A stretch of 64,000 bases of DNA, taken from NCBI GenBank assembly GCA_944472135.2, contig OX235270.1, forward strand, positions 54,069,267 to 54,133,266. Direction: 5' to 3'. Origin of the DNA: Trichobilharzia regenti (taxonomy: Eukaryota; Platyhelminthes; Trematoda; Strigeidida; Schistosomatidae). Within the stretch, counting starts at the first letter, position 1; each line of letters opens with the position of its first letter. The translations under genes were made by a program, and so were the position numbers. A model generated the notes under the pieces. The model worked only from the letters and a program-made list of their open reading frames with translations. It was not told where the DNA came from and made no database searches. This document shows, piece after piece, positions 13,341 to 24,194 of the stretch.

Positions 13341-13904
13341 ATGGATTTTCAGAAAACCTTCCTAGCAAATAAGTAGAGTACTGTATACACTCTCTCCAGG
13401 TAATATAAGACGAGGATGATTTGATTTGGAATGACATTTCATAGCACTCCTTGTAACTGCCTGGTTCGTGAAGTTCAACTTTTGAAAGACCTTGGCTTTG
13501 ACTATAGTACTTTGACTTCTCACTCATCTATTTTTTATTCTATGGGATTCCTCAGAACTTCTGGAAGATTGTAGCTTGAATGCGTGTAAGGGATAACAAT
13601 GCTCGTTATTTCCAACTCCACTTTGCATATCAGCATGTCTTGATAAGACCCATTCTTTATGTATCGATTATTTTTATATCAGGGAAAACTCCAGCATTCA
13701 AGGTTGTTTTTTCCGATAAAGATGGTACTACTGACTGCTTTGATACATTGTCGATACCATGAGCTGAAGGTATTACTCATAGGTAACGTGTTCGTTCTAT
13801 ATATTTTATTTATCTGACGAATAATCCAGAATTTCTCGAGATTATAACTCGCTGCTGAATCTGAATGACTTGAAGCACTTAAGTTTTGTCCGGGAACTTA
13901 TGAA

Positions 13905-14930
13905 ATGTATCCAGATTTAATAATAATTATTTTATTCCTCTTTACTCTTTCTGCAGGTGTGTTAGCTGAGAGCACTGAAAACCAAATAGTAAACCTGCTA
14001 ACAAATATTTTAATTGAGCATGGATTACGTAATATTGTTATTCACTCCACTGTAACAAAATACTTCAATGTCTACCCTTTGTCATCCAAACATATCGTCC
14101 AGTTTCATGATTCCAAAAAGATTCTTATTACTTTGAAACTATGAAATCAAGATAACCATTTGCACTTCCGATATTCGTGAAAGTAAGTAGCTTTTTATTT
14201 TTTGATTACAGCTTGATTCCACACTGTATTTTGGTACAAGTATGGAATTTTCAGCATGGATATCGGTAGCCCAAATTTCACAGGCCTACCATAGATATCA
14301 GGTGTGCGTCGGCAGGGGATCAAACCTCGGACCATGTACATGGTCGGCGAGAGTCCTAACCACTGTGCCACCGAGGAGCTTTAAGTCTTTTTCCGTAGCA
14401 TATTTATGAGGTTGTTCTATATGTGAGTTAAGCTTTCGTTAGAACTTACTTTATGAATGAACGAATACATCTCCATATTAACTAAATTTATAATTAAAAA
14501 CTTCAGAATGTGTCCTTGAATGTAAAGATTTCATCAACCCTTCCATAAAACAACAAACGATAATTTATTCAATCATATATATACAGCACCTTAAGATTAT
14601 AAGTTAGACTTATATTGGGTACGTTGTGCGTACAGTTAGGCAGATTTATCATCGTATTTCCAAACATCATCCAGCATGGTTAAGCAAGGAACAAACAAGA
14701 TCTATTTGTAGCTCTGTTTTAGCACATCTTGTAGACAGTGAGAATAAAAATGATGTTAATACAGCATTGAAAATTACTTATTGCATTAATACCAGTCCTA
14801 ATTTTTCTTTACGAGTTCGTCTTCTATATGCATCCGAAGCCATAGGAACCCATCTGATGAAGCGAACCCTCAGTGTTCAGAAAAAAAATTGTACAGCCAA
14901 TTTCCTTACCTGGGTTACCGTTACATGAAT
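13905..14930 (+). pseudogene. Decayed Penelope-like element with GIY-YIG region
   Basis: At 14,626-14,910 an open frame reads RQIYHRISKHHPAWL, then SSVLAHLVDSE, RVRLLYASEAIGTHLMK and LSVQKKN. This is the C-terminal half of the GIY-YIG endonuclease domain of Penelope-like elements, where 'HLVDTGH...RLL..AEAI...LSVQKK' is typical. The frame at 13,953-14,050 (ENQIVNLLTNILIEHGL) may be the weakly conserved RT-to-endonuclease linker of the same copy. A SINE on the other strand at 14,205-14,385 interrupts it. The YADD catalytic motif of the RT is not visible, so the copy is dead. Confidence 0.6.
14205..14385 (-). repeat. tRNA-derived SINE (family 3)
   Basis: The reverse strand carries GTGGCACAGTGGTTAGGACTC, a type-2 promoter A-box region. 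A B-box-like GTTTGATCC and a 3' part shared with 45,570-45,760 and 44,505-44,620 follow. It ends in a weak A/T tail. Confidence 0.65.
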
Positions 14931-14934
14931 GTAT

Positions 14935-16685
14935 AAACCGGACTACTTCGCGGCTGAACCTTTAGAAGTTATAACTGTACAAGTTTTTTAAATTTATTTT
15001 TCTAATTACTTCATCTTTAATTATATTGGGTAGACAAAGCAACTATTTTGTCTTATTTCTTGAGTTAGGAAGGACTTTAAGCCTATAAATTTTCATTAGC
15101 GGTGGTGCTTAAACGGCACGAGACTGCTAAGTTCACGTAAAACTTCCGTCTTTCATAGGCTTGCTATCAGCTGGAATATAATCTAAAGTTTGGGAGTGCA
15201 TCAGTAGGGAATAGAGCCAGCACCATGGTGGTGGCTGATGATGAAGCAGTTCTCCTTTTTGATGGCTTTACCTTAGCTATGTTTTAATTATTTGTAATCT
15301 ATCAGGTTTTGTGGAGAGACTGCTTATCTCATGAGACCTCTCAAAAAAACCTCAACACATGTTGTGTGGTAACCAAACTATGATGCATTATTCTGTGGTC
15401 TCTGTGGCCATTGCTCCATAACAATGCATCAAGATCAAGTTGCATGTCTAATCACCTTTCGCCGTAGAAACAACACATAACCTTCATATTGTTTGATTAT
15501 TTTCCAGTGTTTAGTTGATTCGCCATTAAAAATTGCACCATTTCACTTTCGGCAGTTTAAAGCTGATATGATTGAAAGACAGCGTTACGTTTGTTTCATT
15601 TATATAGTAATTTAACCAATCAGTTGCTTTACAGGCATAGCTGGATTAAGACTTAATATTTGGTAGCCAAATACCTTTACACAGAGAAAGCTCAGTGCCT
15701 TTATTAAAACTTAAGCAAAACCTGTGAGTATTTATAGTTAATTAAAGCTATTATTCATTTCAAAGCGCGTGGTGGAAATTTCCAGACACATACAGCAATA
15801 CCATGAACGTGACAAGCAAAATGTTTTAGAAAATTCCTCTGACATCTATCATTTAATAACATAGAAGTGTTTCACGAAAGTGGATCACTACCATGTTTCA
15901 TGAACTGATGTGGAAGGCTAGTAGTTTTATTACAAACATTTCGGGAGTACCGAACCTTCGTAGGACTATCGCAAACAATACATGTGCAAAGTAAAAGTTG
16001 TTAAGTAAAAAAAACTTCTCCAGAAATTAGACTACGAATGTCTGTAGGGAGGAAAATAAGCTTTCAACTACCTCGGTATGATATGATACATATTAGTTTG
16101 CAAAGATGGCTGAAATATTATCAGTTTGGAGAGGAAGTAGGTTCTGCCAAGACCCAGTTATCGAACCTTATCATAAAAAAGTGATAAATAGGTATTATCA
16201 GGTAAATATTTGATGAAGTTCTGGAAATGTTACGTATCATTATTGTTAAATTTCAGTTATATCTATTGAAATTCGTCATACAGTGTTGATTCTTGTTCCT
16301 CTCCAGAATTTTAATATTTTCGTGAATTGTATCCTCATATATAATTATCTAGACAGACCGTGCATTTTTCCACCATTAAAAATTATAAGTGAGGTTGATA
16401 GTCTCCCGCCTGCGTCTATCGATTTTTAAAACTTCATTTGTTTTTCTAGCCATTTCAGAATATGTTATACCACCCTCACATTTCAAAGCTCTACTACTCC
16501 TCCCTGTGTGTGTGTCCACATACATATACACACGTGAAATGGTGTTTACTGTAGGATGTGATGTAAACACCCGTACAATTATGTAGTTTATAGTGCGGAA
16601 TATTTTCTGCATTTCCAATAATCTTAAACTTGGCTGCATAATAGGTTCTACGAGTGACCAAATTTAGTCACTATTATTTATTTCC
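14935..16685. other. Intergenic, nothing recognised
   Basis: AT-rich. The 87-codon open frame at 16,376-16,639 (-) has no recognisable domain, and I treat it as chance. Confidence 0.35.
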
Positions 16686-16689
16686 CCAT

Positions 16690-17000
16690 TGTATGGTAAC
16701 TTAATGAAAACACCTATTTGGGGAGAGAAAAGATTGTAGGTTTTGTAACTAACTGAATTCTACACCAGTTTAAAATTTTTAAAGGATACCCGTTTTTGAC
16801 CAGAGCATCCATCAGTACATTATTTTTATCCTCTGTGGCATCAATTGTATAAATACGCTGATACCTATTGAATAAGCACTTTACCAAACTTTGGGAATTA
16901 AATCAATAAACGAGTTTTCAGTATAAGACAATATAAGCATCTATCAACAAAGGTCCTAATGGACTTCCATAGCAACACCATCCACCTGTCTAAAGTATTC
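16690..17000 (-). pseudogene. Penelope-like reverse transcriptase fragment
   Basis: Reading leftward from about 17,000, the peptide begins YFRQVDGVAM. This is the conserved block before the 'GSPLGP' motif of Penelope-like RTs, followed by degenerate sequence with several stops and frameshifts. Little beyond this RT motif remains. It abuts the (TA)n tract at 17,007. Confidence 0.55.
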
Positions 17001-17003
17001 ACC

Positions 17004-17006
<3 letters not shown>

Positions 17007-17066
<60 letters not shown>
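17007..17066. repeat. (TA)n microsatellite
   Basis: About 29 TA dinucleotides without interruption. Confidence 0.95.
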
Positions 17067-17067
<1 letters not shown>

Positions 17068-17162
17068 ATCAGAATTGTATTGGGATATACAGGGCTGATA
17101 ACATATCAATAATTTCGAACCAAACAATAATAGTAGTCCTTTAAATATTCCAATTATTAATC

Positions 17163-17246
17163 TTAGAACAAGACATAAGCGAACAATGGTGTATTCAATC
17201 AGATCTTCTTTAGGCTTCACTCTAATTTACATAGATTTATATATAA
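17163..17246 (+). repeat. Short dispersed repeat, copy 2
   Basis: Matches 9,760-9,875, from GAACAAGACATAAGCG to CATAGATTTATATATA, with about six changes. Confidence 0.55.
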
Positions 17247-17559
17247 AAATTTTTAACCACTGACGGTGATTTTGTGGATCAAATAATAATGATAATGAGG
17301 TAAATGTTTTGAACGTCATTAATAACGATGATTATAATAATAACAAAATAACCATAATAAGGTTTATGCAGGTGGCTATAAGAACAATGAAGGTAGTAAT
17401 ATGTGTATATTTAGACTATTCAATAAATAAATTAGATTAAGTCTTAAAAGTCACGCAGTACTAAAGCTGAAGTGGACAGGTAAACAGAGTTTAAATAAAT
17501 TTAATAAAAGTACGAAGGAGATGGAAAATAAGAGAGGGTGGGGGGGTTTGATTAGAATT

Positions 17560-18182
17560 CACCTATGTCAGGAGAGAGACAGAGTTAGAACAAACTTCTT
17601 TTGTATGCAAAGACTAGGATTGTTTTCTCGAATTCCTATAGCTTCTGCTCTGTATAAAAGGCGGGTTCGAATTCCATTCGAAAGGCTTGACGGAATGCAA
17701 TGGATAACTTTGAAGGCACTACTTCTGTCCACTCGGTGACCGCTATCAATCAAATGAGTCAAGATAGGACTTCTTTTAGATTTTATTTGGCCTATTCCGA
17801 ACCATGAAGGAAGATACTCATTGATGCATTTGTTACGCTGTCTGAGTTTTTCACCCTATATAGCTCTCTCCTCAGGAGCAACTCAATTTGTAGATACACA
17901 TGGAAGTGGCACAGCTAGGTAGCTTGTCTTTCACCTGAGCAATCATAATTGGTCTGCTGGAAAAGACTTCACTAGCCGCGTCTCCATTAAAGTCCAAGTT
18001 CATGAACAATTATTTCTTTTTAACTGTTGTCAGTTTCTCTTTATTGCACCTAGTGTTAATGTGTCTCCTTACAAATCTACTAGGATAACCCGTTTGGACC
18101 AGCGTATTTTGGATGTATTCTAACTCATTTTCTAGGGAGTCATCTGCCGCTACCGTTTGTATATGATTTTCCAGCCAACCTA
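17560..18182 (-). pseudogene. Penelope-like element, RT tail plus GIY-YIG domain
   Basis: On the reverse strand the order is an RT C-terminal region (LENELEYIQNTLVQTGYPSRF), then KDKLPSC and CIYKLSCS. The GIY-YIG core follows with a stop and frameshifts. The block HLIDSGHRVDRSSAFKVIHC, RTRLLYRAEAIGIR and PSLCIQKK ends the protein near 17,580. The order fits a Penelope-like element, and the copy is inactivated by stops. A second fragment begins at 18,183 on the opposite strand. Confidence 0.7.
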
Positions 18183-18300
18183 TTATGATCGCTCAAGCGA
18201 AAGACAAGCTACCTAGCTGTGCCACTTCTATGTGTATCAACAAATTTATTTGCTCCTGTGGAGAGAGCTTTATAGGGTGTCCGTATAAAGCTATTCCTTA
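18183..18300 (+). pseudogene. Penelope-like GIY-YIG fragment, inverted relative to its neighbour
   Basis: Open frame MIAQAKDKLPSC, CINKFICSCGESFIG corresponds to the start of the endonuclease domain. The same stretch occurs on the other strand at about 17,864-17,955, so the two fragments form an imperfect inverted repeat about 230 bp apart. Confidence 0.6.
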
Positions 18301-18494
18301 TCTAACTTTATCTTTCCTCCTAAAAACGACACTGCACCTTCCCCTAAACGTCACTTTCAGAGAGTCCAGTTTCTTCCAAACAGGTTTCTCTGATGATTCT
18401 ATTTAATGTCACCGACTTTGCTGTGATGGCTTCAGTGAAGGTGTTTTTTTTTAATATCGACTTTCAGTCAATCGACTTTGAGTTGCTGTCTATT

Positions 18495-18690
18495 TGAAAG
18501 CTATTAACTTGACTTTGGGGGTTCCTTGAACTAGATAATGGTCTGAGCCAACACCTCCTCCTGGCCTCAATTTTGTGTCCTGCACAAGTGCTTTGGCTGC
18601 TATTGGTGACATTAGGCTACCAACTCCCTCAGTGTGCTTGTGGTTGTCGTCTGGGTGACCAGAGTAGATAACTGACTCCAATTAACAGTT
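18495..18690 (-). pseudogene. RTE-like endonuclease fragment with internal deletion
   Basis: The reverse-strand peptide has YSGHPDDNHKHTEGVGSLMSP, trimmed here to its start, and later VGSDHYLV. In AP-type endonucleases of RTE-like non-LTR elements these two motifs are normally separated by well over a hundred residues. Here they are about 25 apart, so the middle of the domain is deleted. Non-functional. Confidence 0.6.
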
Positions 18691-18699
18691 CGGAGAGTC

Positions 18700-20085
18700 C
18701 ATACTTATTTTCACCTGCTTTCACAGAAACCTAGAGCTTACATGTCATGCATTCTTGTGTTTCTCGATGACTAGCTTCTCGAAACCTTTAACCGGCCTAC
18801 GTCATTCCATCTCACCAATTCCACTGAACAATAAGTATTAATTTTAGTATTTTTTTTCGTTCTTTGAAGTCTCCTCAGAGATTGGATTGATTTTCTAGGG
18901 TAGGATAGGAAGCCCCACATCCAACTTTTCCTCTTCTATCGAGCTTACGGCTGGCTAGAAAACTAGTGAACTAGGCGAGGTTGCGCCTACACATGACTAC
19001 GTCCTTATTTTATATAATAAGGTACACACCAGTGTCGGTGCTTTGAATTCTATGGCAATGCTTATACCCTTGATCACAAACACAAATTATTTACTTAATA
19101 TCACTTTCCTGCATTTACGATAATGGTTGAAAAATCTTAACCATTTCAAATATTCTTTCCTTAATCACATAGGTACAGACCCTGTAGGAAATTTGCTGAA
19201 AAAGTTCTCATTTAGTTTGCTTAAATTATACTTTTGACTGATTGCTACATCAGTTTTATATTTATCAAAAGATAGATCAGAACAATAGGATGTGAATTAT
19301 AGCCGATTGTTTTTTTAATTGAAACTACCGACTAGGTGCAATGAAACCGAGACTGTCCTTCAAAGTTAATAATTATGATGGCTAAACTAACAACTGGCTT
19401 GCTACAAATGCTGTGTATTTAATGCATTTAATTAAAGTTAAGCTGTTATTTTTGCACATATTGCATAGACCAAGACAGCATAAAGAGATTTCATTTGTGG
19501 TATTAACGATAAAAACCAGAATTGCACAGTAACTAGTGACCTTGAGCCAATAAACGTAAGACAAAATCTATAGTTTGTATGTATTACTGTAATTTATTCA
19601 CTGAATTAAGGTTATTTTGGGTCAACCACTGTCATAAATAATTGTCTGTATTGGTTTTGTTTCGTGTTGTTTGCTTGTCATTTTTGGAAGCCAAGTGGGT
19701 TTCAGTTTTGGACAAATGTTTCAGACTCTACCAGTTTCTCGGAAGCAGGCACAATTACCATACCAATTGGATTGAAGATGGCATTTGACTTTGTCTGCCG
19801 AGAGGTGTTATGAGAGTATTAGGTTAAGAAGTTCAGATAAAACCTAGAATGCTAGTTAAGGCAATCCACTCCACTCGTTTGAAATACTGACAACTTAAAA
19901 TATCAGTCAAAGATACTTAATGCCACTGCTCTTCAGCTGGTTTCACAATGAATATGCTGATGGATATAATTCTGCTCATGTCACAAGCAGCAAACTGCTG
20001 CTGACTCCTAGTTTTGAGATAGCAAGCGTAGTAGTTGAATGTATCAACTTCATGTGTCTGGAAAGTCGAATCCTTCTCAATTAAC
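18700..20085. other. Intergenic, probable old retroelement debris
   Basis: 18,880-19,010 has higher GC and looks like repeat DNA. 19,720-20,040 contains short frames, one reading MNMLMDIILLMSQ that vaguely recalls a YADD-region RT. Nothing can be assigned firmly. Confidence 0.25.
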
Positions 20086-20178
20086 TAATTATTCAAGTGT
20101 TGGTTTGTAGGGATTTGATTGATTTCAGGATTTCATCATGAGCTGACATTAGTTAGAGAACCATTGGAAAACCTGGGA

Positions 20179-20224
20179 GTACTGGACAGCTGTTTCGTCC
20201 TAGTTTGGGACTCTTCAGCAGTAC
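20179..20224 (-). ncRNA. Hammerhead ribozyme (type I), left arm of the palindrome
   Basis: The reverse strand shows GTACTG, CTGAAGA, helix II GTCC/GGAC around CAAACTA, GAAA, a self-complementary CAGCTG as helix III, GTC as the cleavage triplet, then CAGTAC closing helix I with GTACTG. All core positions of the CUGANGA...GAAA consensus are present. Helix III is minimal, as in schistosome SINE hammerheads. Confidence 0.75.
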
Positions 20225-20313
20225 GCACCCACCGGGATTCGAACCCAGGACCTTCCGGTTACAAGGCGAGCTCGTATACCATTAAGCCACTGGGTTCGAA
20301 TCCCGGTGGGTGC

Positions 20314-20359
20314 GTACTGCTGAAGAGTCCCAAACTAGGACGAAACAGCTGTCCAGTAC
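20314..20359 (+). ncRNA. Hammerhead ribozyme (type I), right arm of the palindrome
   Basis: Mirror image of the ribozyme at 20,179-20,224: helix I GTACTG/CAGTAC, core CTGAAGA and GAAA, helix II GTCC/GGAC, helix III CAGCTG, predicted cut after GTC at 20,353. Confidence 0.75.
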
Positions 20360-20559
20360 TCCCAGGTTTTCCAATGGTTCTCTAACTAATGTCAGCTCAT
20401 GATGAAATCCTGAAATCAATCAAATCCCTACAAACCAACACTTGAATACCAATAAGATGCTCACTGGCGACTGGCCCTATTCAGGTAGGTAGTTACCTGG
20501 GTTCCAGTGGGAAGTCGTGACCAGTAGGGTGCAGCTGGTCGGGTGTGAGGACAAATACT

Positions 20560-20804
20560 CGCCGAAGACATTGGCTAGCGGTCGCGCTATGTCGTGAATT
20601 GGCAGAAGTTAGAATTCAAGGACCATTGGATCGGGTCCCAGTGGCTTAATGGTATACGAGCTCGCCTTGTAACCGGAAGGTCCTGGGTTCGAATCCCGGT
20701 GGGTGCGTACTGCTGAAGAGTCCCAAACTAGGACGAAACAGCTGTCCAGTACTCCCAGGTTTTCCAATGGTTCTCTAACTAATGTCAGCTCATGATGAAA
20801 TCCT
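20560..20804 (+). repeat. Full-length copy of the hammerhead SINE
   Basis: The unit starts with about 75 bp shared with the inverted copy at 42.0-42.3 kb. A tRNA-like head follows (20,635-20,708) with an A box (TGGCTTAATGG) and a B box (GGTTCGAATCC). Its anticodon loop resembles Thr-TGT, with a broken stem. The hammerhead and the ATGATGAAATCCTG end come last. Internal pol III promoter boxes look intact. Confidence 0.75.
20707..20752 (+). ncRNA. Hammerhead ribozyme (type I) in SINE
   Basis: Same core and helices as at 20,314-20,359, identical over the ribozyme. Predicted cleavage after GTC at 20,746. Confidence 0.75.
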
Positions 20805-20809
20805 GTAAC

Positions 20810-21460
20810 TAATTATTAATGAAATCTCATCACGGATAGAGATGACTAATCGGGCGTTTGACGACTTGAGTTTCTGTCCGCACTTTTGTTCATAGCTCTG
20901 TATCATTAACTTAATCAGTCAGTTGTAGGGGTAGAAATGTCCAAGTTCAATGTGACTGAAACTATTTGGGGACTTTCTGCCTCATCTCAGGTTGTCTGGT
21001 ATATTTCCTTGTTAAGTATACATCAAATGTACTTTTGACCCTGATGGTTAGTAAGTCAGATGATGATGAACTGAAACTTTGTTTTCTTTTGCGATGGTAT
21101 CACACTTTTATTGCTGAAGTTTGTCTATTGCTTAATATGGTTTAGTTGTAAAATTAACCTCGACATAAAGTATTTAACAATGAAATACTTGATTGATACT
21201 GAAATTGCTTTCCTAGTCACTCACATTCATTCTGAATTCTAATCGTTATGAGAGTGCACCATCAGGCTTCATCACATGAAACATTTTCTCTATCTTTCAG
21301 TATATCTGAAATACCTCTTTATATTGACTCGAATGGTAATTTGCTTTTCAAAAACCACTGTGTTTTCATACTTATTAAGCAGCCTTTAAATTTGCTAATC
21401 ACTACAGTCATCTATTGCTTTGAGAATGCTAAACAACGTCTATGTATCATTATTCTGAGT
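20810..21460. other. Intergenic, nothing recognised
   Basis: AT-rich with short random frames only. Confidence 0.35.
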
Positions 21461-21682
21461 AGAGTTGGTAAACACAGTGATTTATAAGCAGTTTGGAGCA
21501 TTGATTTTCACTAATGACAGTGACAAAATCTCCGATGGGTCAAACTCACATCAAATGAAGTCTGAAGTGAGTAATGTACCTTCTGTATCAGATGTGATTC
21601 CGCTAGTCTTATCCGTTTCAAACCATGCCACCACACTAGAAATTATCAAGACAAGAGTTCAGGCTTGTTATAACTGAAAAAG

Positions 21683-21808
21683 ATGGCAGTTTTATTAACA
21701 AGTATTCACACTGGTTTGAATGGTGTGAAAAACTTAACGCAAGTTCAGTCGTCTTTCAATACAGTGTCCAGTAAATGGGAGTATGCTATCGATACACAGT
21801 TACAAAAG
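21683..21808 (+). CDS. Candidate first coding exon of an unrecognised coiled-coil protein, or of a longer choline dehydrogenase
   Basis: An ATG in a good context (AAAAAGATGG), with an in-frame TAA 9 bp upstream, opens 42 codons. The frame ends at a plausible donor (AAG|GTTTGT at 21,809). The peptide looks helical (NGVKNLTQVQSSFNTVSS, then KWEYAIDTQLQK). Joined in phase 0 to the acceptor at 28,158-28,159, it continues [12 protein letters not shown] and runs into the choline dehydrogenase ATG frame. Evidence is open frame, splice sites and heptad-like spacing only. A chance ORF of this size is common here. Confidence 0.25.
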
Positions 21809-22289
21809 GTTTGTTGAAAACATTTCAGAAAGCATATTGGATATATGAGCAACATTTAATCCTGTTAACTTGGCATATATATGCTCGCATTTGCTCACTG
21901 TTGGTTTGTGAGGAAGACTGTTTTGACTGAAATTAGAAGTAATAAGTGGTGCTGAGACGGTGTTAAAATTTTAACTGCAAAGAACAACTGTGAGTATTTT
22001 ATCAATAAGATGAATTTTGAAACAATTAGCTAAAATTATTATTGATATAAGTATACAACTTGGGCACCGTGGTAGAGTATAACTACATTATGGATAAGAT
22101 TTTATTTTATAAATCACAGTGTTATACAGTAATATTAACTGATTTTCCATATTATTTTGTCTATTGGATGTATCACACAGTGAAACAGTATTATTTTCTG
22201 GATGACGTTTTGAACAAAATTTATTGTTCATAATCATATCAATTGTAATCACACGACTTTGAAACTTGAGTTTTATAGTTTTCTTTGCT

Positions 22290-23430
22290 TTCTCCTATTT
22301 TTCGTAGGGGTAGTAGAATTTTCCAGATATCAAAGACAGGTGATGAATCATTACTATTACATGTATTTGCAGTTGATTCGATAAACAAAGCTTCTGTTAT
22401 CAATCTCTCCCTTCACCCTGTGACATTAGATTTTAAAGCTGTCATCCTATCCCATCCTATTGTATGGTTGTGTGTAATTGCATGTAGTGCTATAGCTGAA
22501 CTATTCTCTAGATTTCTTATCTTATTTGGGTCAACCAATCTAGATTTAGCTAGGTTTTTATGTCCGGCTAGTCTGACTGTCCCTGTTCTACTAGTTTGAA
22601 CTATGTATTTGACCTGACAGTCAATCCAGCAGGGTATTAGAAAAACTAAATTGTTTTCTTTTGAAGGCTCCACAGGATCCTTTAACCGACAAAGCTTGTT
22701 TCTAATTGAGTTTGTGGGTTTGAATACCAGCCACTTTTATTCCTGCCTTGTTGAGAATTCTGAGTACGGTTTCAGAGGTTCCTTCCTTGTATGGAATTAC
22801 TACTGATCATTTAGATTCCTTATTGTTGGTGTTGTCACTAATATTATTATTATCACTATTATTATAATCATTATTATTGTTATTATTATTATTTTATTAT
22901 CACTATCGCTACTATCATTATTTATTTGATTTTTACATTTCCTTACATATTTCCTGACTAATTTATCCGAGTAGTTATTACGTTTCAAGGCATCTTTTAT
23001 GTGTATCACTTCCTGTCCTAGATTTTCCTTGGTACTACTCAGTTTTTGTGCTCTATCACTTAAATATTTCACCAATTCTATTTTTACTGACATAGGATGG
23101 GATGATCGGAAGTCCAAATATCTGTTTGAATGTGTGGGTTTCCTGTAAACACTAGTTTTTAACTTCCCATCTTCTTTCCATTTTACGTTGCAATCTAAGA
23201 GTGGAAGCTCCGCTTCCTGACTTCCCAACTCATAAGTGAATTGAATTAACTCTACCTTCGAGTTGATGTGTTCGAAAAATCTATCCATATCTTGTGTTTC
23301 AAGTACAGTGAATGTGTCATCTGCATACCTCCACCATACCTTTGGGGTGGGGGTGAACGTTTCAATCGCTGTGTTTTCCCACCTGTCCATGAATGTATCT
23401 GTTACAACCGGGGATATTGGTGGTATTTAT
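22290..23430 (-). pseudogene. Penelope-like element, RT and GIY-YIG portions
   Basis: From about 23,425 leftward the reverse strand reads PPISPVVTDTFMDRWE, then WWRYADDTFTVLE (the catalytic YADD), FFEHINSKVELIQFTYE, LPLLDC and YRKPTHSNRYLDFRSSHP. These are palm and thumb motifs of Penelope-like RTs. An ATT-rich microsatellite (22,840-22,925) follows. The GIY-YIG part comes next (VFLIPC, KYIVQTSR, ALHAITHNHTIGWD), then RE.LITEALFIEST and a DIWK end. The fingers domain is missing, truncated near 23,430, and stops interrupt the end, so it is inactive. Confidence 0.8.
22840..22925. repeat. ATT-type microsatellite inside the Penelope-like copy
   Basis: Imperfect ATT/ATC trinucleotide tract lying between the RT and endonuclease parts of the element. 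Confidence 0.85.
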
Positions 23431-23434
23431 TTAT

Positions 23435-24190
23435 TTAAATATTCACTATAGTTAACACCTTCGGTTTTTAAGAACACGCTAGTTAGCGAAGGGATCTCTC
23501 TTCAAAACTTCAATCCTTTAATTTTTAGTTTCGCATTTTCCAACTACCTACAGGGCAATGCGAGTACGTTTGAAACTAAATGACATGTGGCTAATTTATT
23601 CGAAAACATAGCACTATGAGTTAACTAGCATCTGGATACATTTATTCTAATGTATTTGAATAGCCCAGCAACATGTTGCTTAAGTTCAGTCTGCAAATGC
23701 TTATTGTATACTTTCACCCAGCAGTTGCTTGAGCTTTATTACTGTTTATTATTTTTATTTTTATTGACCGATGTATTTGATTCACATGACTGTATGTAAA
23801 AGATACATATATCTGTCACATGTACTTTGCACATGACATACATAAGACACCAGCCAACCTAATGAAACTACTGTAGTACTTTGAACAATTCCAAAAGAGA
23901 AAACATAAATTAAATGTGCACTTAGTACTGCTTGCCTGTCAGGTGACCGTTTTCCGAGTTTGATGAAAGTGAACTACTGTAAGGTTGTTTTGACTTTAAA
24001 TAAGTTGTTCTTTTACGCTGTCATAACCGAAATGATGCCAGTTGCTTCATGCCTATAAATTTCGTAAATAATATGTGCCTATATAAAGTGTGAGAGGTAA
24101 ATTACCTCATGTAGTATATATGTAACAACAGAATGCAAGACACAGAAGCCAAGGTATATTTTTCATTAATCAAACAGCTGTTTATATATT
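23435..24190. other. Intergenic, nothing recognised
   Basis: AT-rich sequence without coding or repeat signal. Confidence 0.35.
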
Positions 24191-24194
24191 GAAT

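Larger units (their letters stand above)
20090..20448. repeat. Palindrome made of two inverted hammerhead SINEs
   Basis: Arms 20,090-20,248 and 20,290-20,448 (159 bp each) are reverse complements with no mismatch that I could find, around a 41-bp loop. Each arm holds the 3' part of the same SINE, with the B box, hammerhead ribozyme and tail out to a shared flank. The loop holds the rest of one tRNA-like head (A-box side). The flanking 20 bp before the SINE tail are also mirrored, so the duplication copied flank as well. Confidence 0.85.

Noticed and set aside
13580..13762. 60-codon ORF with a splice-acceptor-like start, considered as a host exon
   Set aside because: No recognisable domain, surrounded by Penelope-like and repeat debris on both sides. 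Openness alone is not enough.
14626..14928. 100-codon ORF first read as an exon of a host gene
   Set aside because: Its residues match the GIY-YIG end of Penelope-like elements seen repeatedly in the window.
16376..16639. 87-codon minus-strand ORF
   Set aside because: No motif, no partner exons, and a 65-codon ORF exists on the opposite strand of the same region. Treated as chance.
20635..20708. tRNA gene, possibly Thr (TGT)
   Set aside because: A and B boxes are present, but the anticodon stem is broken and the acceptor stem does not close. The same head recurs at 20.2, 42.2 and 45.3 kb attached to a ribozyme and tail, so it is a SINE head.
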